This document shows, piece after piece, positions 33,235 through 41,479 of a stretch of DNA of 64,000 nucleotides. Origin of the DNA: Mucilaginibacter sp. KACC 22773. Lineage in GTDB: Bacteria; Bacteroidota; Bacteroidia; Sphingobacteriales; Sphingobacteriaceae. The position numbers and the translations under genes are program-made. Under the pieces are notes generated by a model. That model was not told the origin of the DNA. It searched no databases and saw only the letters and a program-made list of their open reading frames with translations. Numbering within the stretch: position 1 is the stretch's first letter; each line of letters begins with the position of its first letter. The stretch covers positions 7,477,738 through 7,541,737 of the forward strand of contig NZ_CP117883.1 in assembly GCF_028736215.1 (NCBI RefSeq), read 5' to 3'.

Positions 33235-35745
33235 TTAAGATTTCTTCCCGGCATTAAACCCAAACGGAACTACCACTTTAAAGCTGATGTTACGCCCCAT
33301 GTTAAAAATACCAGGACGAACGCCCTGTGGTACGGTTGGATTATCAAAATACTTTAGCCTGCTCATGTTTGATTGGTAATTAACGTTGGCCAGGTTGTTA
33401 CCTTCAATAAATAATTTAATTATCGGTTGACCTGTCTTGTTCACAATATTGCCACCAAAACCGGCGCTTAGCAAGTTATAGCCCGGCGTATAGGTTTCTG
33501 TTCCATAAGCCGAAAAGAAACGGCTTTGGGCGCTGTAGTGGTCGAAACCAACAAATACGTATAGGTTCTTGAAATCGCCAAAACCGCCGTTGAGGGTGCC
33601 CCGCAGTTCAGAATGAGTGTGCAGTGGCGGTATAAATGGCAGGTATTTCAAACTATCTGCAACGGGGCCTCCGTTACCCTTGTTTTCGCCATAGGTCAGG
33701 CTCATAGCATTTTCAAAATGCAGCCACGAAATAGGGTGCAGATCTACATTTACCTCGCCGCCATAAATACGGGCCTTGCTTTGTACATAGGTAAAAGTTG
33801 TATAACCCTGGGTGTATACCGGGCTGCCATCCGGATTTAAGATCTGTTGCTGGTAAATGTAATTGGAGATATCGTTATTAAACAATTCAATACTGGCTGT
33901 TACATTGGGCAGCGTTAAAAACGTGCCTATATCTTCCTGTAAGCTAAACTCCGGCTTAAAGTTTTTATCGCCGATATGGTAAATCTGCGAGCCCGGATCT
34001 GGCCCGTTGGCCGATATCTCTGCAATACTTGGCGCCCTGAAACCACGCGAAATATTCGCCTTTACTAAAAATGCGTCAGATACATTGTAAGTAGCGCCAA
34101 AACTGCCCGAAAAACCCCGGAAAGTTTTATTGAAAGCATCAAACTGTGTTTTTACATTTGGTGTAGATGTTGGGTTTGCGCCGGTATATAACTGCGGAAA
34201 ACCATTTGCACCCAGAGTATCCACATAAGCGGCGCTGCTGCTAAATGACCGGTTATCAAACCTTGCGCCCGCCGACAGATCAAGCTTGCCATAGCTTTTC
34301 TTTACTACAAAAAACGGCCCTATGTCAAACTGGTGATATGCCGGGATAGGGAAATCGGTAGCATCGCCAATAGTATTATTTTGATATTGCCCATTGATGC
34401 CCAACGTAGTTTCATAATCGTTCCCCAGGTTAAAGTTGTATTTAACATCATAGGTATAAGTAGTTAAATGCAGGTTAAGCCCTGCAATATCACCAGCCTG
34501 GGGGTGGGTATACTCACGCCTGTGGCTGTATTGGTAGCCCAGGTTTACAACCAGGTTACCATCTCCAAGCCTGAAGTTGCTGTTGTTGTATATTCGATAA
34601 AGCTGCACATGCTGGTGCAGGGTAGGAATCGTATAACTATTTAGCACAGATTGGGGTACTATGGGCCGGAAGGCATCATCCTCGGTTATCTGGCGGGTAA
34701 ACTGGCGGGTTAATGAATCGCGGCTGCCGTCGGGGATGGATTGCTCGTCGTCAAATACCGAGGCGTTCAGGTACGACGTACCCCATGATTTATTTAAGCC
34801 CACCATTACACGGGCGTCCTTTTCTTTATAGTTGGTACCATAAACCCGGCCATCGTGCTGATTCTGGTAATTTTTGCCCTCTTTGGCCGATACAACAGTT
34901 CCCCATACAAGGCCATTTTGATTGCCCTGCAAACGGAACGATCCGTTCAACAAGCCCTGGTTGGTGCCATAAATCCCTTGCACCGAACCGGCTATAGTGC
35001 CTTCGGGAACTGGTGACGGCGAAATCAAATTCACCACCCCGCCAATGGCATCCGAACCGTAGGTTAAACTGGCCGGGCCTTTTATTACCTCCACACGGTC
35101 AACCGAGTTTTGGTCAACCTCAATACCATGCTCATCGCCCCATTGCTGGCCTTCCTGGCGTATGCCATCCATCAGCGTAATTACCCGGTTATACCCAAGG
35201 CCATGAATAAAGGGTTTAGATACGTTTGGCCCTGTTGTAACGGCACTTACACCCGGCAGCGTAGCTATCTGGTCAATAATATTGCCCGATGCCGCACGCT
35301 GCTCTAAATAGGCCTTACCAACAGCCAGCATTGGCACGGGGCTGCGCTTTATTTCGGTGGCCTTGCTTACGCCGGTTATAACAACCTCGCCGGCTTCAAC
35401 AGATGATGTTTGCATTTTTACATCGTACACCTTTGTTTTTGAAAAATCAACGCGTTGGTTGATGGTTAGGTAACCAATATAACTTACCTGTACCAGGTAA
35501 ATGCCTTTAGGGATATTGTTAAACGTATACTTGCCATCTGCACCGGTAACTGCGCCTTTACGTAAATCGGGGATGGTAATAGTGGCGCCAATAATGGGTT
35601 TGCCGTCCGCCTTATCGGTAATGGTGCCGGATAATGTTCCGACAACATCTTCGGGCAAGTTTTTAAGAATATGGGGGGCAATATGTGCCTGTGCACCAAA
35701 ACCTAAAAATAATAATATATAGAAGCTAATCAGCTTTAATTTCAT
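33235..35745 (-). CDS. TonB-dependent outer membrane receptor, probably metal (copper) related
   Basis: 836 aa. Signal peptide 1-20 (GAQAH), carboxypeptidase-regulatory domain about 37-115 (LSGTITDKADGKPIIGATITI), plug about 125-235 (NIIDQIATLPGVSAVTTGPN, IHGLGYNRVITLMDGIRQEGQQWGDEHG), and a 22-strand type barrel. The start MKLKLISFYILLFLGFG is a normal leader. The plug motifs resemble receptors of the copper/zinc group in Bacteroidota, and the gene lies downstream of a small Cys/His protein that usually accompanies such receptors. Metal specificity is inference from context. Confidence 0.88.
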   Translation of the reverse strand: MKLKLISFYILLFLGFGAQAHIAPHILKNLPEDVVGTLSGTITDKADGKPIIGATITIPDLRKGAVTGADGKYTFNNIPKGIYLVQVSYIGYLTINQRVDFSKTKVYDVKMQTSSVEAGEVVITGVSKATEIKRSPVPMLAVGKAYLEQRAASGNIIDQIATLPGVSAVTTGPNVSKPFIHGLGYNRVITLMDGIRQEGQQWGDEHGIEVDQNSVDRVEVIKGPASLTYGSDAIGGVVNLISPSPVPEGTIAGSVQGIYGTNQGLLNGSFRLQGNQNGLVWGTVVSAKEGKNYQNQHDGRVYGTNYKEKDARVMVGLNKSWGTSYLNASVFDDEQSIPDGSRDSLTRQFTRQITEDDAFRPIVPQSVLNSYTIPTLHQHVQLYRIYNNSNFRLGDGNLVVNLGYQYSHRREYTHPQAGDIAGLNLHLTTYTYDVKYNFNLGNDYETTLGINGQYQNNTIGDATDFPIPAYHQFDIGPFFVVKKSYGKLDLSAGARFDNRSFSSSAAYVDTLGANGFPQLYTGANPTSTPNVKTQFDAFNKTFRGFSGSFGATYNVSDAFLVKANISRGFRAPSIAEISANGPDPGSQIYHIGDKNFKPEFSLQEDIGTFLTLPNVTASIELFNNDISNYIYQQQILNPDGSPVYTQGYTTFTYVQSKARIYGGEVNVDLHPISWLHFENAMSLTYGENKGNGGPVADSLKYLPFIPPLHTHSELRGTLNGGFGDFKNLYVFVGFDHYSAQSRFFSAYGTETYTPGYNLLSAGFGGNIVNKTGQPIIKLFIEGNNLANVNYQSNMSRLKYFDNPTVPQGVRPGIFNMGRNISFKVVVPFGFNAGKKS

Positions 35746-35825
35746 AACAAGAATGGAGTGTAAATCAATAAAATACCGCTCATAAAACGGCTTTCTTCGT
35801 AAAAAATGATAACAGGATGGAATTG

Positions 35826-36152
35826 TTACGAAAGCACCGGCGGGGCACGACCGGCAGCCAGTACCAGCGAAAAGTTTACAAAATCATAGTCGCAAGCCTT
35901 AAAAACATGCATCACCGCTGTTTGGTGCGTTGCATATAAAGCATTATCAACTACCGCGAAGTTGTGGTGCATAGCATCGCACATATCGCATTTTTCTTTA
36001 ACTGTTTGTTGTGGATGGGTATTGGATACAGATACCGATTTTGAAATACCTTTTAACAAATGATGCTGGTGCGTATAAACCATATACTGCCCTGCAATAA
36101 AGCAAACCAGTAACAGCCACGAGTAAATAATATTTACTTTGTTTTTCTTCAC
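35826..36152 (-). CDS. HYC_CC_PP-like small Cys/His membrane-anchored protein
   Basis: 108 aa from a GTG at 36152. An ATG at 36191 gives 13 more residues, but a perfect -7 box (TACTTTTG, around 36176-36183) lies inside that extension, so the GTG start is preferred. One hydrophobic segment (9-27), then KCDMCDAMHHN (C55, C58, H62, H63) and a C-terminal RAPP, as in small Bacteroidota proteins encoded beside TonB-type copper receptors. It probably binds metal in the periplasm and hands it on. The receptor gene starts 80 bases further on, same strand. Confidence 0.75.
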   Translation of the reverse strand: MKKNKVNIIYSWLLLVCFIAGQYMVYTHQHHLLKGISKSVSVSNTHPQQTVKEKCDMCDAMHHNFAVVDNALYATHQTAVMHVFKACDYDFVNFSLVLAAGRAPPVLS

Positions 36153-36233
36153 GTCAACACCCTTTTTGCAGGATATAGCAAAAGTAAGCATTTAAACGGG
36201 CAATTTAATGCAACATTGTAACAATTGTGATAA

Positions 36234-36383
36234 GTTCGTGGTTGATGGTCCATAGATCATGGCCGCTTCGCCTGTTGCCTGTTCCTCATATCTGCGTTTG
36301 ATCAAACAAAAAGCCATTTGGCGATCCGGAGTCTATTACGTTGATAACATTTTGCCATGATCAATGAACCATCAACCATGAAC
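36234..36383. repeat. Intergenic palindrome, TTGATGGT word family
   Basis: 30-base arms (36234-36263 and 36354-36383) match at 27 of 30 positions; key piece GGTTGATGG / CCATCAACC. The loop is 90 bases. Unlike most others here it lies between divergent genes, upstream of both, so it is not simply a terminator. Confidence 0.85.
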
Positions 36384-36388
36384 TAAGC

Positions 36389-36396
36389 TATCTTTG
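36389..36396 (+). promoter_or_regulatory. -7 box TATCTTTG
   Basis: Exact TAnnTTTG ending six bases before the ATG at 36402. Predicts an almost leaderless message for the small gene that follows. Confidence 0.55.
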
Positions 36397-36401
36397 CTGA
36401 T

Positions 36402-36749
36402 ATGAAACCGGCAGAAATTAATATAAAGTGGGGTGCGTTGCAAAACCGTATTGCCGAAGATTTTGATAACGAGAAACCCGATATAAAAGTACTATTGTTT
36501 TTAATTGGCGTTCAGGAACTTGGCCAGGGGCCGCGCAAATTCAGCAAACGTCAGAAAGAAGAACTGATGCATATTGCCAACTGTAAGCTCATGAGCATGA
36601 TGGGTTTTTACGAACTGGAAGGCCTTGACCAGGATGGCTGGCCGCACTGGAAACTTGTTAAAGTTATTCCTAATTATACCATGCTGGAGCAGGAAATGCT
36701 CATAAAATCATTAATCATTACTTATTTTGAAGAGCTGGGGGTAATATAA
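36402..36749 (+). CDS. Conserved Bacteroidota protein of unknown function
   Basis: 115 aa, soluble, no signal. Starts MKPAEINIKWGALQNRIAED and includes FLIGVQELGQGPRKFSKRQK and GFYELEGLDQDGWPHWK, patterns of a conserved but unnamed Bacteroidota family of about 115 residues. The C-terminal half is helical (MLEQEMLIKSLIITYFEELG). The gene stands alone after a long palindrome, with a -7 box just before its ATG. No function can be assigned. Confidence 0.8.
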   Translation: MKPAEINIKWGALQNRIAEDFDNEKPDIKVLLFLIGVQELGQGPRKFSKRQKEELMHIANCKLMSMMGFYELEGLDQDGWPHWKLVKVIPNYTMLEQEMLIKSLIITYFEELGVI

Positions 36750-36999
36750 GTTGCTGGTTTTAAACGTTGTCCCTGTCACTTACCGTTGGCACATCTTTCC
36801 AACGCCCTTTTGCATCATTTCAGCAATCGTTCGTTTTGGTTATTTATTGTAACTAATTGATTTTTAATACACTAACGCGGCGATTGTACCTTTTGCGTTT
36901 CCTCATTTTTTAAATGCGTCGATCAATAAATGCAACGGTAAGCACGCTGCAAAATCCAATAAGCTACAAGTTTTTTCTAAAAACGGTAGATAATAATTG

Positions 37000-37779
37000 T
37001 CAGGAATCCGCTTTTAAAAATTGTCTTATCCCGGCTGATACTAAATCAGGCTGCTCGTTAAAGGCATCGTGCGCGGCCATCGGGATAATAAATACCGATG
37101 CGTTTTTTACAATCCCCTCCAGTTCGGCAACATCGGTTAGTTTGGTCAGGTGGTCCTTATCGCCCCGGCTTATCAATAGCGGACCGGTATATTTACTAAT
37201 ATGCTCGTTGGGATGGCCCGATGATGTGTTATCAATCCACATTTTTTTTACGGCACTGGCCAGCTTTTCAAAATCGGCTTCTGGGTTCAGTTTATTATAA
37301 AGCTGCACCGTGGCCGGGAATTTATCGGCCCAGCTTTTGGCGGTCAATCGTTCATATAGCGGCCTGTTGGACTCCCTGTTTTTGTTATGCCAGCTTGAGC
37401 CTATAGTAACCAGTTTTTGAATTTTAAGGTTGCTGAAAGCAGCCAGCCGGTAAGCCGCAATACCGCCATCGCTAAAGCCCAAAATGCTTAAGATTTCTAT
37501 ATTTAAATGCTGCAAAACCAGTTCGGCATCTTTTTGCAGGCGTTCGTACGTAAGGTCTTGTGTACCCAGGGTTGATTTACCGTGCCCGCGGCTATCTATG
37601 CCAACAAGGGTAAACGCCCGGTAAAGTTCCGGGTAAATGGCACTCATATCTTCCAGTGTGCCAAAACCGCCATGCATCACCAGTAATATAGGTTTACCGC
37701 TGGTGCCTGCCACTTCGTAGTATATCCGGGCATCGCCTATAGCCAGGTATTGGCCCGACTGATGATCAAATGCTTTCAT
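37000..37779 (-). CDS. Alpha/beta hydrolase
   Basis: 259 aa, cytoplasmic. Oxyanion region VMHGGFG (34-40), nucleophile elbow GFSDGG with S103, acid D207 or D209 in SRGDKDH, and H237 in AAHDAF complete the triad. GIDSRGHGKS is typical of the serine hydrolase subgroup related to haloperoxidases and 3-oxoadipate enol-lactonase. Substrate unknown. It precedes nothing in an obvious operon; the LytTR regulator gene starts 780 bases upstream on the same strand. Confidence 0.88.
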   Translation of the reverse strand: MKAFDHQSGQYLAIGDARIYYEVAGTSGKPILLVMHGGFGTLEDMSAIYPELYRAFTLVGIDSRGHGKSTLGTQDLTYERLQKDAELVLQHLNIEILSILGFSDGGIAAYRLAAFSNLKIQKLVTIGSSWHNKNRESNRPLYERLTAKSWADKFPATVQLYNKLNPEADFEKLASAVKKMWIDNTSSGHPNEHISKYTGPLLISRGDKDHLTKLTDVAELEGIVKNASVFIIPMAAHDAFNEQPDLVSAGIRQFLKADS

Positions 37780-37845
37780 GTACTTTTAACAACGGTTTTT
37801 AGGGATGGTTTGTGATGATAAAGGGGTTTTGACGCAGCCCGCATT

Positions 37846-38556
37846 TTAAAATATCCGCTGCTGTATCACCCCCATAAAAGCATCTTTAAATTTCTCGCTG
37901 ATGGGTATCTGCTTGCCGGCTATATAAATGTGGTTGTCCATTATTTTGTTAAGCTGGCGGGTGTTTACAATGTAGGAGTTGTGAACGCGTACAAATGGCG
38001 GCGATAGCTGTTCGTCAATATCTTTTATGCGGCGGTATATAAGCAGCTGTTCGGTACTGGTTACCAGGCGTACGTACTCCTTTTGCCCTTCAAAATACTG
38101 GATATCATCCAGCAGAATTTTGCGCAGCTCCTTGCCCGATTTTACAAAAAAGTATTCGTTGCCAACGGCGGGTGGCGCTTTTTCGTTGCCCTGGTTTTTT
38201 GTAAAATAGGCCTCAATTTTTAACTGCGCGGCCAAAAAACGTTCAAGCGTTATCGGCTTCAATAAATAATCGATGGTTTGGAAGGTATAACTTTCGGCAG
38301 CGTACTGCGAGTAGGCGGTGGTGAAAACAATTTTGGTGTCTTTTGATAGCAGGCCGGCCAGCTCCATTCCCGTAAGCTGCGGCATGTTGATATCCAGGAA
38401 AATAAAATCGGCCTTTTGTTCCTTTAAAAAAGCCATAGCTTCCAAAGCATCGTAGCATTTGGCCAGCAGCCCCCATTTGGTGTACTGGCCAACCATTATT
38501 TCCAGCAGCTTAACTGCGTTTGGCTCATCGTCGATAATTATGCAGCTTAAATTCAT
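37846..38556 (-). CDS. LytTR-family response regulator
   Basis: 236 aa. Receiver domain 1-120 (IIIDDEPNAVKLL; phospho-acceptor D55 in FIFLDINMP; K near 105 in YLLKPIT), then a LytTR DNA-binding domain about 140-236 (FVKSGKELRKILLDDIQYFEGQ, VRVHNSYIVN). LytTR regulators bind pairs of direct repeats two helical turns apart. Its start overlaps the stop of the histidine kinase gene by four bases, so the two are a coupled two-component system. A candidate binding site is at 39610-39638. Confidence 0.93.
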   Translation of the reverse strand: MNLSCIIIDDEPNAVKLLEIMVGQYTKWGLLAKCYDALEAMAFLKEQKADFIFLDINMPQLTGMELAGLLSKDTKIVFTTAYSQYAAESYTFQTIDYLLKPITLERFLAAQLKIEAYFTKNQGNEKAPPAVGNEYFFVKSGKELRKILLDDIQYFEGQKEYVRLVTSTEQLLIYRRIKDIDEQLSPPFVRVHNSYIVNTRQLNKIMDNHIYIAGKQIPISEKFKDAFMGVIQQRIF

Positions 38557-39569
38557 GCTAATGGAATTTTTAAAAAGGCCGTAAACATTTCTTCGCCATC
38601 GATGATGGTGAGTTCAAATTTATTGCCGTATAACAGTTCAAGCCGTTTGCGCAAATTCTGGATCCCGAAACCGCCGGCGGCATCAGCTTTTTGATTAAAA
38701 ATACGGTTTTTGGTTTCAAATGTAAGGTAGCGGCCTTGCTGTACCAGCGCCAGTTCAATTTTATTGTCGATGCTGGCCTTATCAATGCCGTGCTTGAAAA
38801 TATTTTCGACAAAGGTCATGAGCAGCATGGGTGGTATTTGCAGGTGCGGGCTGCAATCCTGTATAAAACTGATGTCTATCTCATGCCTGATCCGGATTTT
38901 TTCCAGTGCGACGTAGTTTTCCAAAAACTGGATCTCGGTGTTGATGGAAACCTCATCTTTAGGGCTTTCGTCCACAAAATAGCGCATAATGTTTGATAGC
39001 TGCTCTACCAGTTTGGCCGTGCGGGGCGAATCGACATAAGCCTCGTAATAAATATTATTGAGGGTATTGAACAGGAAATGCGGCTGCACCTGCGATTTAA
39101 GCAAGTTTAGCTCGGCCTGGCTTTTTTGTACCAGTATTTTTTCTGATTGTTGTTTAATTTCGAAGTAAGCCAGCGCTATCCTGAAAATAAAGCTGAGCAA
39201 ATAGGTCATGAACCCGGCCACCACAAAATTAAGCATCATGCTAAAAGTCATCTTTTCGGGGTGGCTGGCAAAAAACGTGTTGTACGAGTACATGATTAAA
39301 AAGCCACGCGCCACACCGCCAATAACCAGTAACAGCACCACATAAATTACATACTGTACCCGGTGTCCTTTTTCATAAAAGCGGGGATACAGAAACTTAA
39401 TGTTGCCATAAATAACCAGCAGGTAAAACGCCACACTAATCACCGTAAAAACGCTGGCATGGTTAAACCCATCAACCGGCAGTATCGAAAAAAAGATGAT
39501 AAAAAACACCGCTATCCATATCACCCATTGCAGGCGTGTAAGCGTGGGCATGTTTTTAATGAAATTCAT
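38553..39569 (-). CDS. LytS-type sensor histidine kinase
   Basis: 338 aa from the ATG at 39569; the longer frame adds 16 residues without support. Four transmembrane segments (about 14-30, 38-55, 72-95, 110-135) without a large external domain, then a His_kinase domain with H164 in QVQPHFLFNTLNNI and a short ATPase domain (PPMLLMTFVENIFKHGID, GGFGIQNLRKRLELLYG). Typical of the Bacteroidota LytS-like kinases paired with LytTR regulators. Signal unknown. Confidence 0.9.
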   Translation of the reverse strand: MNFIKNMPTLTRLQWVIWIAVFFIIFFSILPVDGFNHASVFTVISVAFYLLVIYGNIKFLYPRFYEKGHRVQYVIYVVLLLVIGGVARGFLIMYSYNTFFASHPEKMTFSMMLNFVVAGFMTYLLSFIFRIALAYFEIKQQSEKILVQKSQAELNLLKSQVQPHFLFNTLNNIYYEAYVDSPRTAKLVEQLSNIMRYFVDESPKDEVSINTEIQFLENYVALEKIRIRHEIDISFIQDCSPHLQIPPMLLMTFVENIFKHGIDKASIDNKIELALVQQGRYLTFETKNRIFNQKADAAGGFGIQNLRKRLELLYGNKFELTIIDGEEMFTAFLKIPLA

Positions 39570-39609
39570 TTTTAAATGTACAAAGCTTTTTGTTTTGGGC
39601 AGATGATTT

Positions 39610-39638
39610 TCAACCAAAAGGGCTCAATATTCAACCAA
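39610..39638. promoter_or_regulatory. Candidate LytTR binding site (direct repeat, 21-bp spacing)
   Basis: TTCAACCAA at 39610 and again at 39631, exactly 21 bp apart (two turns). Further TTCAACC copies: reversed at 39704-39711 and forward at 39760-39766. Lies in the space between the kinase and the DUF2911 gene, so either or both may be controlled. Confidence 0.5.
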
Positions 39639-39786
39639 TTACTTGTGTGCCCATGTTGCGGCAGTTGAGATAATAGGGGCAAGCATTAAAAATAACGGGG
39701 CAAGGGTTGAAATCATTTGCCCTTGTTGTTAATAAAACCAAGCTTTATTTATTCAATTTTTCAACCGCACCTTTAAAGCTTATACA

Positions 39787-40899
39787 ATGAAAAAATTACT
39801 GATTGCCGCCCTTATGGCGGTTATTACTCAACTTGCTTTTACCGGCCTTGCCCACGCGCAGCTGCTTACATCAACACCAAGCGGGGGCAATAAAAAAGCA
39901 TCCGTTACCGAAATGATAGGCATTACCGATGTAACCATTAACTATAGCCGCCCGCATGTGAACAAGCGCGACGGACATATTTGGGGCGAGCTTGTTTACA
40001 ACGGCTATGCCGACCTGGGTTTTGGTACATCAAAAGCAGCACCGTGGCGGGCCGGTGCCAACGAAAACACCACCATCGAATTTTCTACCGATGTAAAGGT
40101 GGAAGGCCAGCCCTTAGCCGCCGGTAAGTATGGTTTTTTTATTGCCTACGGCGCCGATGAGAGTACGCTGATATTTTCAAAAAACGCCACTTCATGGGGC
40201 AGTTTCTTTTATAACCAGGCCGAGGATGTGTTGCGCGTAAAAGTAAAACCGGTACCGGCGGCCGCCAGTGTGGAGTGGCTTAAATACGAGTTTGCCGACC
40301 AAACCCCAACCAGCGCCGTAATTCAGTTACAATGGGAAAAATTAGTAATTCCGTTTAAGGTTGACGTTGATCTGCCGGCCACACAGCTTGCCGTATTCAG
40401 GAATGAACTGCGTACCAACAAAGGATTTAACTGGGAAAGCTGGGAACAGGCCGCTGCCTTTTGCGCCCAAAACAAAACCAACCTGGAAGAAGGCCTGCTG
40501 TGGGCCGATACCGCAACCAGCGTAAACTTTGGCGGCAACCAGGTATTCCAGACCTGGAAAACCAAAGCGGCAATATTGAGCAATTTGGGCCGCAGCGCCG
40601 AAGCAACTGCCACCATGAAAACAGCCTTGCCTTTTGCGGATGTTAACGACCTTTATTTTTACGGCAAAAGCCTTATTGCCGAAAACAAAGGCCAGGAAGC
40701 ACTTGAGGTATTTAAGCTGGATTACCAAAAACACCCCGACGAGTTTTTAACCAACACCGGCATGGCTCGCGGTTACATGGCCGTAGGCGATAACAAAAAA
40801 GCCCTGCCCTATGCTCTGAAAGCGCAAAAACAGGTTGTTGGTAAAATAAATAAAGATACTATTGATAAAATGGTAGCCACCTTGCAGGCGGCGAAGTAG
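39787..40899 (+). CDS. DUF2911 domain protein with C-terminal TPR-like helices
   Basis: 370 aa with a signal peptide (LAHAQ, about 21-25). The N-terminal half is a DUF2911 domain (about 35-175: VTINYSRPHVNKRD, WRAGANENTTIEFSTDV, GKYGFFIAYG), the C-terminal half helical repeats of TPR type (ALEVFKLDYQKHPDEFLTNT, ALPYALKAQKQ). DUF2911 proteins are exported, common in Bacteroidota, with unknown role. It lies divergent from the LytS/LytTR pair, and LytTR-type direct repeats lie in the shared space, so it may be the regulated gene. Confidence 0.85.
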   Translation: MKKLLIAALMAVITQLAFTGLAHAQLLTSTPSGGNKKASVTEMIGITDVTINYSRPHVNKRDGHIWGELVYNGYADLGFGTSKAAPWRAGANENTTIEFSTDVKVEGQPLAAGKYGFFIAYGADESTLIFSKNATSWGSFFYNQAEDVLRVKVKPVPAAASVEWLKYEFADQTPTSAVIQLQWEKLVIPFKVDVDLPATQLAVFRNELRTNKGFNWESWEQAAAFCAQNKTNLEEGLLWADTATSVNFGGNQVFQTWKTKAAILSNLGRSAEATATMKTALPFADVNDLYFYGKSLIAENKGQEALEVFKLDYQKHPDEFLTNTGMARGYMAVGDNKKALPYALKAQKQVVGKINKDTIDKMVATLQAAK

Positions 40900-40900
40900 G

Positions 40901-40996
40901 CTGTCAGGATCAGAATTTTCAGGATTTGAGAATTGGCAGAATGAGGTAGTGGGGTTCGTTTAAGGAACGTCAGCTGTCATTCTCAAATTCTGATTT
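40901..40996. repeat. Intergenic palindrome, CAGAATTT word family
   Basis: Left arm: CTGTCAGGATCAGAATTTTC then AGGATTTGAGAATTGGCAGA; right arm GTCATTCTCAAATTCTGATT. Convergent genes on both sides. Begins two bases after the stop codon of the DUF2911 gene. Confidence 0.7.
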
Positions 40997-41053
40997 AGCT
41001 AAATGCTTATGGTAATTCGATCATAAGTAGCAGTTCCAACAGAGTTGGTCGGC

Positions 41054-41383
41054 CTAACGATCTTCATTGCCTGATGCGGGCATATAAGCGTCTCTTTCTG
41101 CGTAAAATATTACTGCATCGATAATATCCTTTGAACCCTGCCGCTTACCGGTTGTCCGTATATTCCATACATCAATCACCTCTTTTACCAATTCCACTTC
41201 GAGGAAATATGGAATGTCGTCAATTTTGGACGGAACTTCTTCGCCGTCTTCGAAAAAATAAATACAGGTTTTGGACAGAGGTCCCCATTTGAGCTTTTGA
41301 TCAACAAACAAAACCGCCAAATCGTCAAATTCATGTATGTTGTGAATGATATTTTCTAATGTACCGGTAGTAATGAATTTCAT
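41054..41383 (-). CDS. Small immunity-like hypothetical protein
   Basis: 109 aa, cytoplasmic and acidic. The pattern FDDLAVLFVDQKLKWGPLSKTC, then FFEDGEEVPSKI, then VKEVIDVWNIR, and a C-terminal FYAERDAY, resembles small DUF7716-type proteins seen among toxin-immunity genes; I hold this weakly. It is followed upstream, 97 bases away on the same strand, by a DUF1963 gene. No toxin gene is in view. Function unknown. Confidence 0.6.
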   Translation of the reverse strand: MKFITTGTLENIIHNIHEFDDLAVLFVDQKLKWGPLSKTCIYFFEDGEEVPSKIDDIPYFLEVELVKEVIDVWNIRTTGKRQGSKDIIDAVIFYAERDAYMPASGNEDR

Positions 41384-41479
41384 GATGGCAATTTATAATT
41401 TGTTCCTTCGCCCTTATTGGTCTTCCTCCACACAATTTGTTGGAGTTGTATCTGAGACAATTCCAATATGGCTCCGGTA

